DNA of 64,000 nucleotides from Massilia aquatica (GTDB lineage Bacteria; Pseudomonadota; Gammaproteobacteria; Burkholderiales; Burkholderiaceae_D), in the NCBI RefSeq assembly GCF_011682045.1, contig NZ_VVIW01000016.1, positions 62,001 through 126,000 on the forward strand, given 5' to 3'. Under the pieces are notes generated by a model. It was not told the DNA's origin, did not search any database, and was given only the letters and a program-made list of their open reading frames with translations. Both the position numbers and the translations under genes were made by a program. Positions 56,423-64,000 of the stretch are shown here, in pieces (within the stretch, counting starts at the first letter, position 1; every line of letters starts with the position of its first letter).

Positions 56423-56452
56423 TTGATTTAACTTCGCTTTTCACGCTATACT
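56423..56452 (+). promoter_or_regulatory. rpmB-rpmG promoter
   Basis: -35 TTGATT (56423-56428), 18-base spacer, -10 TATACT (56447-56452), 40 bases before the rpmB start. Confidence 0.7.
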
Positions 56453-56491
56453 CTTGTTTTTCCAATTTTGGATATATTCAAGGAGTGCGCT

Positions 56492-56728
56492 ATGGCACGT
56501 GTTTGCCAAGTAACTGGCAAGGGCCCGATGGTTGGTAACAACGTCTCCCACGCTAACAACAAAACGAAGCGTCGTTTTTTGCCTAACCTGCAAAATCGTC
56601 GTATTTTTGTGGAATCGGAAAACCGCTGGGTCTCCCTGCGCCTGTCCAACGCCGGTCTGCGCGTAATCGACAAAGTCGGCATCGATGCCGTGCTGGTCGA
56701 CATGCGTGCCCGTGGCGAAAAAGTTTAA
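56492..56728 (+). CDS. rpmB: 50S ribosomal protein L28
   Basis: 78 residues from ATG 56492, beginning [20 protein letters not shown], the L28 signature; basic and full length. AAGGAG lies upstream. Co-transcribed with rpmG. Confidence 0.98.
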   Translation: MARVCQVTGKGPMVGNNVSHANNKTKRRFLPNLQNRRIFVESENRWVSLRLSNAGLRVIDKVGIDAVLVDMRARGEKV

Positions 56729-56741
56729 TTAGGGAGCTATC

Positions 56742-56909
56742 ATGGCAAAAACTGGCCGCGACAAAATCAAGCTGGAATCGACCGCAGGTACGGGTCACTT
56801 CTACACCACCGATAAAAACAAACGCACGATGCCTGCTAAAATGGAGATCATGAAGTTCGATCCTAAAGCACGCAAGCACGTGATGTACAAAGAAACCAAG
56901 ATCAAGTAA
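56742..56909 (+). CDS. rpmG: 50S ribosomal protein L33
   Basis: 55 residues, ATG 56742 to TAA 56909, with AGGGAG upstream. It begins [20 protein letters not shown] and ends [11 protein letters not shown]. No CxxC pairs, so this is the zinc-free (C-minus) form. 13 bases after rpmB. Confidence 0.98.
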   Translation: MAKTGRDKIKLESTAGTGHFYTTDKNKRTMPAKMEIMKFDPKARKHVMYKETKIK

Positions 56910-56934
56910 TCCGCGATCCCGATTTCAGTACCAG

Positions 56935-56968
56935 AAGAGCCGCCCACGCAAGTGCGCGGCTCTTTTGC
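56935..56968 (+). terminator. intrinsic terminator after rpmG
   Basis: 9-bp stem AAGAGCCGC / GCGGCTCTT, 12-base loop, then TTGCTTT. Its A-rich 5' side may also serve the convergent phosphatase gene. Confidence 0.85.
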
Positions 56969-56969
56969 T

Positions 56970-57482
56970 TTATATAGCCTCGCCTGCCGCGTCGCTTTGC
57001 GCTGCAATCTGCGCGCGCAGGCTGGCCACCAGGCCGTCGGCGGCGTCTTCAATATAGTCGAGGACAAGTTCGAAACCATCGACATCGCCACCGTATGGAT
57101 CGGGCACCACGTCCGAATCCGAGCGGGTGGCGAACTGCATCAGCAGGCCGATTTTATGGTGGTACTGCGGTGGGCAGGCACTTTTGAGCATGGAGATGTT
57201 CTGCCGGTCCATGCCATAAATATGATCGAAGTTCTCGAAATCGGCCAGGGTGATCTGGCGCGCGCGCTGGGCGGTCAGGTCGATGCCGCGGCGGGCGGCA
57301 TGATCGCTCGAACGCGGGTCGGGCGCGTGGCCGATGCGATAATTCGAGGTCGCGGCCGAATCGATCAGCAGGAACGGATCGAGGCCGGCGGCGCTGGCGC
57401 GGCTGCGGAACACGCCCTCGGCGGTGGGCGAGCGGCAGTAGTTGGCCATGCAGACGAACAGGATGGCGATTTTTTTAGTCAT
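56970..57482 (-). CDS. low-molecular-weight protein tyrosine phosphatase
   Basis: 170 residues from ATG 57482; a TTG 15 bases earlier is in frame but less likely. P-loop CMANYCRS (CX5R) in FVCMANYCRSPTAEGVF, general acid in PDPYGGDVDGF. The C-terminal region resembles a standard LMW-PTP. Could act on tyrosine kinases of exopolysaccharide synthesis or arsenate-like substrates, but no such genes adjoin. Confidence 0.93.
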   Translation of the reverse strand: MTKKIAILFVCMANYCRSPTAEGVFRSRASAAGLDPFLLIDSAATSNYRIGHAPDPRSSDHAARRGIDLTAQRARQITLADFENFDHIYGMDRQNISMLKSACPPQYHHKIGLLMQFATRSDSDVVPDPYGGDVDGFELVLDYIEDAADGLVASLRAQIAAQSDAAGEAI

Positions 57483-57548
57483 GGCATTTTCAGACAATGA
57501 TGGATTGTAAATAGGCAGCGCTTTTTACCGCCAGCCGTAAACGTCGAA

Positions 57549-57632
57549 ACCGTCATTCCCGCGTCGGCGGGAATCCAAGCTCCTTCGCGTATCGGAGAGG
57601 CCTTGGATTCCCGCCTGCGCGGGAATGACGGT
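57549..57632. repeat. REPIN-like element
   Basis: Two 31-32-bp REP units (57549-57580 and 57602-57632) in inverted orientation, each with ACCGTCATTCCCGCG / GCGGGAATCCAAG, around a 21-base centre. Between the phosphatase start and the desaturase stop. Confidence 0.9.
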
Positions 57633-57677
57633 TTGAAGTGCGGCGATGCCAGTGACGGCGTCGCGGCTACCAGCTTC

Positions 57678-58889
57678 TTATGCGTAACTGCGCAGGCGCA
57701 GCGAGAATTCCTGCAGCGACTTGATGCCGGACGCTTCGGCGCGGGTGCACCAGTCCTGCAACTGCTGCAGCAACTGGTCGCGCGTGAAGTGCGAGCGTTC
57801 CCAGATCGCGCCCAGCTCCACGCGCATCTGGTGCATCGTTTCCAGTGCCTTGCTGTGCTGGAACAACTCGATCAATTGCTGCTTCTGCGGATCTTCCAGC
57901 TTGCCCGGCTCGCGCTGCAACAGCTTGCGCGACGATTTCAGGAAGCGTTTTTCCAGCTCGGCCTTGTGCTTGAGGTGCTCGAATTCGTCGTGCCAGGCTT
58001 GCTTGACCGATTTGGCGTATTTCGCCATCACGTCATAGCGGTTGGCGATCACCGACTGCAAGGTTTCAAGGTCGGCCACCGTTTTGCCCGGTTCGAACAC
58101 CGGCTTTGGCGCCACTTTCTTGACCTTGGCCAGGCCCAGCGTTTCCAGCACGCGGATATAAAACCAGCCAATATCGAATTCGTACCATTTCGACGACAGC
58201 TTGGCCGAGGTGGCAAAGGTGTGGTGATTATTATGCAGCTCTTCGCCGCCGATCAGAATGCCGAACGGGATGATATTGGTGGCCGCATCGGAGCAATCGT
58301 AATTGCGGTAGCCCCAATAATGGCCGATGCCGTTGATGATACCGGCCGCGGTAATCGGAATCCATGCCATCTGGATCGCCCAGATGGTCACGCCGATCAC
58401 GCCGAACAGGGCAAAATTGATGACCAGCAGCGCTGCGACGCCCTGCCAGCTGTAACGGGTATACAGATGACGCTCGATCCAGTCGGTGGGCGTGCCGTGA
58501 CCGTACTTTTCCATCGTTTCCAGGTTTTTCGACTCGGCGCGATACAGCTCGGCGCCTTCGAACAAGACTTTGCGGATGCCGCGTGTGACCGGGCTGTGCG
58601 GGTCTTCGGCGGTATCGCATTTGGCGTGGTGCTTGCGGTGGATCGCGGCCCATTCCTTGGTCACCTGGCCGGTGGTCAGCCACAGCCAGAAACGGAAAAA
58701 GTGACTTGGAATCGCATGCAGGTCCAGCGCGCGGTGCGCCTGGTGGCGGTGTAAATAGATGGTGACGCTGGCAATCGTAATATGCGTTACGATCAGCGTG
58801 TAAATCACGACTTCCCAGCCGGACAGGCCAATCAAACCCGTCGACATAAAATCGAGCACAGCATTCAAGGTGGTGCTAAACAAATCCAT
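57678..58889 (-). CDS. acyl-CoA / acyl-lipid delta-9 fatty acid desaturase
   Basis: 403 residues from ATG 58889 (GGAGCGGTA upstream). Membrane di-iron desaturase: His boxes HRHQAH (47-52), HRKHH (84-88) and HNNHH (219-223), plus further His (GIGHYWGYRNYD). Membrane helices around 25-45, 65-75 and 150-185. The C-terminal ~150 residues are a helical, charged extension beyond the catalytic domain. Introduces a double bond into membrane acyl chains. A palindrome upstream may be its operator. Confidence 0.93.
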   Translation of the reverse strand: MDLFSTTLNAVLDFMSTGLIGLSGWEVVIYTLIVTHITIASVTIYLHRHQAHRALDLHAIPSHFFRFWLWLTTGQVTKEWAAIHRKHHAKCDTAEDPHSPVTRGIRKVLFEGAELYRAESKNLETMEKYGHGTPTDWIERHLYTRYSWQGVAALLVINFALFGVIGVTIWAIQMAWIPITAAGIINGIGHYWGYRNYDCSDAATNIIPFGILIGGEELHNNHHTFATSAKLSSKWYEFDIGWFYIRVLETLGLAKVKKVAPKPVFEPGKTVADLETLQSVIANRYDVMAKYAKSVKQAWHDEFEHLKHKAELEKRFLKSSRKLLQREPGKLEDPQKQQLIELFQHSKALETMHQMRVELGAIWERSHFTRDQLLQQLQDWCTRAEASGIKSLQEFSLRLRSYA

Positions 58890-58968
58890 TACCGCTCCAA
58901 ATTGGTGGTCGTTGTTATCTCGACAATGCCACATGGCAACGATCGAGTGAGTCATTTTACGACGATAC

Positions 58969-58984
58969 CGTACCGCACGGTACG
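58969..58984. promoter_or_regulatory. TetR-type palindrome upstream of the desaturase
   Basis: CGTACCG-CA-CGGTACG, a perfect 7-bp inverted repeat with a 2-base centre, about 80 bases before the desaturase start. A TAAAAT on the minus strand about 10 bases downstream could be the -10, placing the palindrome over the -35. Confidence 0.55.
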
Positions 58985-59090
58985 ATTCTCACCAATCATT
59001 TCAGTAGGAATCCTCGAATACGCAGCGCAAGCGGCCCACCCGCGTCTGCAACGCGCCCACCCGGACCACCTTGCGGCAATCAGCTCAGGC

Positions 59091-60446
59091 TCATTGCGGG
59101 CTGGGGGGCGGGGTTTCCGCACTCTGCGCTTCGGGACGCGCCATGCCAGCCAGCACCGTCATCATCTGGGCATCGAGCAAGCGCGTGTCGCGCGCAGGAT
59201 ACGCCAGCCTGATCTGGCCGGCCTGAATCAGGGCATAAATCTTCTTGTTCACTTCCGAAATCACGCCGCCCCGGCCATTTTCCGGGTCGCGGATCCAGAA
59301 ACCGACTTCCAGGTCGTAGCCATCGGCGCCGAATTTGGTCAGCGAGACGCCAGGCGCCGGATCTTCCAGCACCCGTTCCACGCCCTGCGGCTGTTGTTCG
59401 AGCAGGGGCATGATGACTGCCAGGTCGCTGTCGTAGGCCACAGTGATGGTGGTCGCTACCCGGATCGAGCGGTTCGACAGCGATTGATTCTGTACCGGGC
59501 CGGAAATGAGCATTTCGTTCGGCAACACCGTTTCCACCCCATCGAGCCCTTGCAGGACCGTATAGCGGGTATTGATATGGGTCACCTTGCCGGTGAATTT
59601 ATCGACCGAAATCATGTCGCCGATGGCCAGGCTGCGTTCGAGCAAGATGACGAAGCCCGACACATAGTTGCTGGCGATTTTCTGCATACCCAGGCCGAGG
59701 CCGACGCCGAGCGCACCGCCGAACACCGACAGCACGGTCAGGTCGATGCCGACCAGGGTCAGGCTGCCGAGGACGGCAATAATGATCAGCACCGCGCGGC
59801 TCATGCGCCCGATCACGGCGCGCGAGGAAGTGTGGATGCCCTGCACATTCATCAGGCGCTCTTCCAGCGCGGCGCCGGCCCACAGCGCCAGCATCAGCAG
59901 GATCACGACCGACACCACGGCCTGGAAAATCGAGGCCAGCGACAATCCCCCGCGTTTGCCGATCGGCAGCTTGGTTTCGTCGAGGAAGTCGAACACATCC
60001 GGCCACAGCCCGGCGATGTACAGGGCCACGGCCAGCCAGACCAGCATGGCGAAGATTTTTTCGAAGGTGAGAATGGCGGCGCCGACCGGACCGTGGCGCG
60101 CAAACACGCGCCGCATCAGATAGAACGCCAGGCGGATCACCGCCAGCGAGGCGAACAGCGGCAGCGCCAGGCGCAGCAGGTGCACGTTGTAGCGTTCCGC
60201 CACGAACAGGAGTTTGGCGATGGCAAGAAATCCGACCACCGCCAACGGACTGAGCACGTAGGAGAAACTTTCCACGCCGATCTGCACCACCCCGCTGCCG
60301 GAGCGTCCGCGCAGCCAGGCACGCCGGATGGCGTAGCCGAGCCCCCATCCCAGCACCACACACACAGCGATCGCCCCAGCCTGGTACAGGAAGATGGGTT
60401 TGTCGAAATCCTCGATCAGGTCGGACAGTACGTTCGATAAGGGCAT
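59091..60446 (-). CDS. mechanosensitive ion channel, MscS family
   Basis: 451 residues. Several N-terminal membrane helices (residues ~20-190), then the MscS core: pore helix with Gly/Ala pattern FGGALGVGLGLGMQKIASNYVSGF, beta domain SLAIGDMISVDKFTGKVTHI and VLPNEMLIS. C-terminal Pro-rich tail. Releases solutes on hypo-osmotic shock. Gap of 18 bases to rsmB, so in the same operon. Confidence 0.93.
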   Translation of the reverse strand: MPLSNVLSDLIEDFDKPIFLYQAGAIAVCVVLGWGLGYAIRRAWLRGRSGSGVVQIGVESFSYVLSPLAVVGFLAIAKLLFVAERYNVHLLRLALPLFASLAVIRLAFYLMRRVFARHGPVGAAILTFEKIFAMLVWLAVALYIAGLWPDVFDFLDETKLPIGKRGGLSLASIFQAVVSVVILLMLALWAGAALEERLMNVQGIHTSSRAVIGRMSRAVLIIIAVLGSLTLVGIDLTVLSVFGGALGVGLGLGMQKIASNYVSGFVILLERSLAIGDMISVDKFTGKVTHINTRYTVLQGLDGVETVLPNEMLISGPVQNQSLSNRSIRVATTITVAYDSDLAVIMPLLEQQPQGVERVLEDPAPGVSLTKFGADGYDLEVGFWIRDPENGRGGVISEVNKKIYALIQAGQIRLAYPARDTRLLDAQMMTVLAGMARPEAQSAETPPPSPQ

Positions 60447-60464
60447 GGGCTAGCTGGTGGCGGG

Positions 60465-61781
60465 TTATTCGTCGTCGGCGGCGTCGGCGTCGTCAGCCGG
60501 CTTGTCTTTCGGTGGCTTCGGCGCCATTGGCTTGCGTTCCAGTACGGCGGCGAAGAAGCCGTCGGTGTGGTGCTTGTGCGGCAACAGCTTGAGGTAGTCG
60601 CCCATTTCCAGGTCAATCTTTTGCTCAGCGAGCACTTTGCTCATCGGCACCAGATCGAATTCCGGATGTGCGGCCAGGAATTGCTCGACGATAAAGTCGT
60701 TTTCTTCGTCCAGCAGGCTGCAGGTGGCGTACACCAGGCGTCCGCCGCCCTTGAGCAGGCGCGCCGCGCCGTCCAGGATCGAGGCTTGCTTTGCCTGCAT
60801 TTCGGCGACGGCTTCGACTTTCTGGCGCCATTTCACATCCGGATTGCGGCGCAGGGTACCCAAGCCCGAGCAGGGCGCATCGACCAGCACGCGGTCGATC
60901 TTGCCGGCCAGGCGCTTGATCTTGGCATCGCGTTCGTGCGCGATCTGGACCGGATGCACGTTCGACAGGCCGCTGCGCGCCAGGCGCGGCTTGAGCTTGG
61001 CGAGGCGTTTTTCGGAAATATCGAAGGCGTACAGGCGGCCCGTGTTGCGCATCAGCGCGCCCAGTGCCAGCGTCTTGCCGCCGGCGCCGGCGCAGAAATC
61101 GACCACCATCTCGCCGCGCTTGGCGCCGACGATCTGGCTCAATACCTGGCTGCCCTCGTCCTGCACTTCGATCGCGCCGCTCTTGAACAGCGGCAGGTTT
61201 TGCAGGGTTGGCTTTTTCAGCACGCGCAGGCCGAGCGGCGCGTACGGCATCGGCATCGCTTCGATCGGCGCTTCGGCCAGGCCGGCGACGACTTCATCGC
61301 GCGTGGCCTTGATCGAATTGACGCGCAGGTCGAGCGGCGCCGGCTGGTTCAGGGCGTGCGCCAGGGCCAGCGTGTCGGCTTCGCCGTACTGGGCCACGAA
61401 CTTGTCGAATAGCCACTTCGGCAGGTTCGAGCGCATTTGCGGCGGCATCAGGTTACGGTCGATCTGGGCGATACGGTTGAGGAATTCGGTTTCTTCTTCG
61501 CTCAGGCCGCCCAGCGAATCGACGCCCACCGCTTCGGCCAGGCCGAGAATGGTCAGGCGGCGCATGGTCGGGCTGGAGGTCGCTTCGGCGAAGTCGGTGA
61601 AGAACGACTTGTTGCGCAGGATGGCGTAAATGCCTTCCGCCACGGCGCCGCGCTCGCGCGAGCCCAGGCGTGGGTGGTCTTTGAAGTAGCGCGACAGGGT
61701 GGTGTCGGCAGGCGCCGAAAAACGCAAGATCTCGCGCAATACTTCTTCTGTATTGGCGAGAATCGCTGGTGGCAATCTCAT
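60465..61781 (-). CDS. RsmB/NOP family 5-methylcytosine rRNA methyltransferase
   Basis: 438 residues. N-terminal NusB-like/RNA-binding part, then SAM-dependent domain with DFCAGAGGKTLALGALM (motif I), DAPCSGLGTLRRNPD (motif IV Cys) and YATCSLLDEEN (motif VI catalytic Cys). The C-terminus ends in a Lys/Pro then acidic tail (DDADAADDE). RsmB-like, but the order and the short N-terminal region leave the exact target (16S C967 or another site) open. 12 bases after purN. Confidence 0.9.
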   Translation of the reverse strand: MRLPPAILANTEEVLREILRFSAPADTTLSRYFKDHPRLGSRERGAVAEGIYAILRNKSFFTDFAEATSSPTMRRLTILGLAEAVGVDSLGGLSEEETEFLNRIAQIDRNLMPPQMRSNLPKWLFDKFVAQYGEADTLALAHALNQPAPLDLRVNSIKATRDEVVAGLAEAPIEAMPMPYAPLGLRVLKKPTLQNLPLFKSGAIEVQDEGSQVLSQIVGAKRGEMVVDFCAGAGGKTLALGALMRNTGRLYAFDISEKRLAKLKPRLARSGLSNVHPVQIAHERDAKIKRLAGKIDRVLVDAPCSGLGTLRRNPDVKWRQKVEAVAEMQAKQASILDGAARLLKGGGRLVYATCSLLDEENDFIVEQFLAAHPEFDLVPMSKVLAEQKIDLEMGDYLKLLPHKHHTDGFFAAVLERKPMAPKPPKDKPADDADAADDE

Positions 61782-61793
61782 GGTATTCCTTGG

Positions 61794-62411
61794 TTAATTA
61801 TGTGTTTTATCGGCGATGCGAACGTCGCCGTTATCGATGCTGAGCCGGTCCTCGACGAACAGGCGGATCGCGCGCGGGTACAGCGTGTGTTCCTGCACCA
61901 GCACGCGCGCGGCCAGTGTGTCCGGGGTATCGCCCGGCAAGACGTCGACTTCCGCCTTGAGCACGGCCGGGCCGTGATCGAGTTCGGCGGTGACGAAATG
62001 GACCGTGGCGCCGTGCCTGGCCACGCCGGCGTCGAGCGCCTGCTGGTGCGTATGCAGGCCTGGAAACAGCGGCAGCAGCGAAGGATGAATATTGAGCATG
62101 CGCCCGTCGTAATGGGCCACGAAGCCTGGCGTGAGGATGCGCATGAAGCCGGCCAGCACCACCAGGTCGGGCGCGAAGCCGTCGATGGTTGTTTGCAGGG
62201 CGGCATCGAAGGCTTCGCGCGTGGCGAATTCCTTGTTGGCGACCACGGCGGTCGGAATGCCGTGTTCCTGGGCAAATTCGAGGCCTTTGGCGTCCGCCTT
62301 GTTGCTGATGACGGCCGCGATACGCGCCGGCCACTGCTCTTCCCGAGCAGCATGGACGACGGCTTCCATGTTGCTGCCGCGCCCGGAAATGAGGATCACA
62401 ATGTTTTTCAT
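61794..62411 (-). CDS. purN: phosphoribosylglycinamide formyltransferase
   Basis: 205 residues from ATG 62411; an in-frame ATG at 62420 is possible but overlaps the predicted -10. Motifs: LISGRGSNMEAVV, catalytic region LAGFMRILTPGFV, NIHPSLLPLFPG and the His/Asp in THQQALDAGVARHGATVHF and ELDHGP. Third step of purine synthesis. First gene of purN-rsmB-mscS. Confidence 0.96.
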   Translation of the reverse strand: MKNIVILISGRGSNMEAVVHAAREEQWPARIAAVISNKADAKGLEFAQEHGIPTAVVANKEFATREAFDAALQTTIDGFAPDLVVLAGFMRILTPGFVAHYDGRMLNIHPSLLPLFPGLHTHQQALDAGVARHGATVHFVTAELDHGPAVLKAEVDVLPGDTPDTLAARVLVQEHTLYPRAIRLFVEDRLSIDNGDVRIADKTHN

Positions 62412-62418
62412 AGCGCGC

Positions 62419-62447
62419 ATTGTACCCTGAGCGGCTGGCCGAACCAA
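62419..62447 (-). promoter_or_regulatory. purN promoter
   Basis: Minus strand: -35 TTGGTT (62447-62442), 17-base spacer, -10 TACAAT (62424-62419). The expected start site is about 62412, one base before the purN ATG, which would give a nearly leaderless message. Confidence 0.5.
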
Positions 62448-62524
62448 TAAACCGGGATACAATTGTTGCAGCGCAGCACGGATCAAGTGCTGGCATCCGG
62501 CGCACGGCGGGCCCCGCCGGCGCC

Positions 62525-62923
62525 TTATTCGAAGGAGTAGAATACCCGGAACGGTACTTTTTTCTCGGCCCAGTAATCGGCGGCGTCGCGGAACACGTCG
62601 AGCAGGGTTTCGCGCGCTTCCTTGTCGAATTTCTGCGTATTGGGCAATTGTTCGAGCACCACGATAAAGCCTGGCTGGGTGCCGGCTTTATGGATGGTAT
62701 CGGTCAGGCATTCGCGCAGGGCGTCGAAATTCTTGCCGCAAGGCTTGGGAAAATAAAAATTTTCGGCGATGCGTCCGCACACTTGCTGTTTGGTCAGCGT
62801 ATCGGCGCAATGCGCGTACAGGAAATGCTGTCCCAGCCGGACTGCTTCTTCTTGCAGTTCCACGACACGGAAAGCACGGATGGACTGCACAAGATTGGGC
62901 GGCACTGTAATCAACAAACTCAT
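62525..62923 (-). CDS. barstar family protein
   Basis: 132 residues. Barstar fold pattern: a C-terminal half with GKNFDALRECLTDTIHKAG (the region that inhibits barnase through its Asp/Glu), FIVVLEQL and RVFYSFE. No barnase-like ribonuclease gene is beside it: downstream are purN and rsmB, and upstream is a non-coding gap. It could be an immunity or orphan inhibitor. Confidence 0.85.
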   Translation of the reverse strand: MSLLITVPPNLVQSIRAFRVVELQEEAVRLGQHFLYAHCADTLTKQQVCGRIAENFYFPKPCGKNFDALRECLTDTIHKAGTQPGFIVVLEQLPNTQKFDKEARETLLDVFRDAADYWAEKKVPFRVFYSFE

Positions 62924-63334
62924 TTTTCCCTCAAGTCGTCCTGGTGTGGTCGGGTGCGTTTCAGTTCTATTGTTGCCGATGCGTCGCGCTTACCGGGGAA
63001 AACGCCGATTTCCTGCTACCGTTGCCACCCGCCAATATACCCCCTAATCGTATAAGGGTAACGTTTTGTGGTTACTGAATCAACCCGAATGTGATTTGAA
63101 CCACAATATTTGTAATAAATCAGAGCAATTTCTGTAGAAAGACTCTAATTTGGCCGATTACGGAAGCAAGCGCGCCCCATTCTGCGACCTGCTACCGGAG
63201 GTATTCTCCGCTGTTACAAATTGTTGCCATGCGGATTTCAAAACCGGCGCCGGGAGGACTACCATGTATTGGTGGTTCTCAGGCTTGGAACTCAGAGCCC
63301 TCTTACATTGTCTTACCCTACAACGAGGTATCCC
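62924..63334. other. divergent intergenic region, barstar / glycine-zipper genes
   Basis: About 410 bases with promoters for both sides but no gene I can support. Between 63040 and 63150 it is A/T-rich and holds the inverted repeat TTGTGGTT...AACCACAA. Confidence 0.4.
63066..63106. promoter_or_regulatory. 8-bp inverted repeat in the intergenic region
   Basis: TTGTGGTT at 63066-63073 and AACCACAA at 63099-63106, perfect, separated by 25 bases. Could be a regulator site or a weak hairpin. Confidence 0.35.
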
Positions 63335-63868
63335 ATGAACATGCACACCAAACTGATCGTGACGGCTCTGGGCATCTGCGCCCTGCCGTTTGCCCAGGCG
63401 ACCGAATTCGCCGACTACGGGCGCGTGGTCCGCGTCCAGCCGCGCGTCGAGCAGATCCGCCAGCCACGCGAAGAATGCAAGACCGAGTACGTACAGGTAC
63501 CGGTACAACAGCAGCCGCAGCAGCGTAGCGCGGGCGGCGCCATCATCGGCGGCATCGCCGGCGCCTTGCTGGGCAACCAGGTCGGCGGCGGCAGCGGCCG
63601 CGCGGCGGCCACGGCGGCCGGCGCCATCGCCGGCGCGGTGGTCGGCGACCGGGTCGACAACAACGGCCGCCCGGTGCAGGCCCAGCAGCAGTACATGCAG
63701 GAACAGGCGGTGCGCCAGTGCCGCATGGTCGATGCGTACGAATCGCGCACCACCGGCTACGACGTCACCTACGACTACCGCGGGCAAACGTACACCAGCC
63801 TGATGGACCGCGACCCCGGCCAGCGGATTCGCTTGCGCGTGTCGGTGGAGCCGGAGCGCGGGCAGTAA
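63335..63868 (+). CDS. glycine-zipper 2TM domain protein, exported
   Basis: 177 residues from ATG 63335. Signal peptide 1-22. Residues ~65-110 form a glycine zipper of the Rickettsia 17-kDa antigen type (GGAIIGGIAGALLGNQVGGG and GAIAGAVVGDRVDNN). The flanks are Gln/Arg-rich; C-terminal beta-like region TGYDVTYDYRGQTYTSLMDR. Probably a periplasmic or outer-membrane-associated protein; function unknown. Confidence 0.88.
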   Translation: MNMHTKLIVTALGICALPFAQATEFADYGRVVRVQPRVEQIRQPREECKTEYVQVPVQQQPQQRSAGGAIIGGIAGALLGNQVGGGSGRAAATAAGAIAGAVVGDRVDNNGRPVQAQQQYMQEQAVRQCRMVDAYESRTTGYDVTYDYRGQTYTSLMDRDPGQRIRLRVSVEPERGQ

Positions 63869-63912
63869 GTCGGGACTTTTCAACGACTTGTGCAATTTTT
63901 AGCGCCGCTAGC

Positions 63913-63957
63913 CCCAAAACCGTCTTTCCCGCGCAGGCGGGAATGACGGTTTTTGGG
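63913..63957. repeat. REP palindrome after the glycine-zipper gene, also terminator-like
   Basis: Arms CCAAAACCGTCTTTCCCGC and GCGGGAATGACGGTTTTTGG, with two mismatches, ending in a T-run, so it can also act as a terminator. Fourth copy of the REP family in this window. Confidence 0.85.
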
Positions 63958-64000
63958 TTCAGGGTTCTCCCAAACGACTTACTCCTACAACCAATCTTAT

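Overview
The window reads as chromosomal DNA of a high-GC betaproteobacterium of the Oxalobacteraceae (Massilia / Duganella / Janthinobacterium type). This rests on gene content and on the block ribF-ileS-lspA-coaBC-dut, the prkA-yeaH-spoVR set, tonB-exbB-exbD-exbD, a phasin, aat-bpt, and a left-edge sensor/regulator pair that resembles the Jqs/Lqs/Cqs quorum-sensing family. Species assignment is inference; no rRNA is present.

Layout. 1-2.3 kb: 3' part of a CqsS-like sensor kinase and its response regulator (+). 2.3-5.9 kb: a YbbP-type permease and an adenine deaminase (-). 6.5-11.3 kb: prkA-yeaH-spoVR (+). 11.9-15.9 kb: tonB-exbB-exbD-exbD and a TPR protein (+). 16-22.3 kb: ribF, ileS, lspA, coaBC, dut. 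22.3-29 kb: a pseudo-M48 lipoprotein, an adhesin-E-like protein, a 42-residue membrane protein, xdhC, an AlkA-type glycosylase, a MerR-TipAS regulator and an Aer-like chemoreceptor. 29-34.5 kb: initiator tRNA, Nudix hydrolase, aat, bpt, pyrD, tas, an esterase. 34.5-36.2 kb: a Fur-box-controlled operon of a small CxxC protein and a DUF2325 protein (-). 36.2-41.5 kb: cysT-cysW-cysA-cysB (-) and a TauE-family permease. 41.6-47.3 kb: peroxiredoxin, hydrolase, dgkA, an IclR regulator, pbpG, nitroreductase, EamA transporter. 47.4-48.6 kb: phasin and a repeat-rich region. 48.6-52.2 kb: livHMGF (-). 52.5-56.9 kb: fkpB-ispH, an SH3-like secreted protein, radC, rpmB-rpmG. 57-64 kb: tyrosine phosphatase, fatty-acid desaturase, MscS channel, rsmB, purN, barstar, a glycine-zipper protein.

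Most of the window is conserved core genome. The most interesting signals are: the partial alpha-hydroxyketone-type quorum-sensing module with an unusual receiver domain; the iron-regulated DUF2325 operon, whose Fur box fills the promoter spacer; a TauE gene whose ribosome binding site lies inside a strong hairpin; an M48-like lipoprotein that has lost the HE of HExxH; a phasin promoter flanked by two similar operator-like repeats; a terminator-like hairpin just upstream of livH; a TetR-type palindrome upstream of the desaturase; and a family of REP/REPIN palindromes at four sites. I see no CRISPR array, prophage, integrase or insertion sequence.
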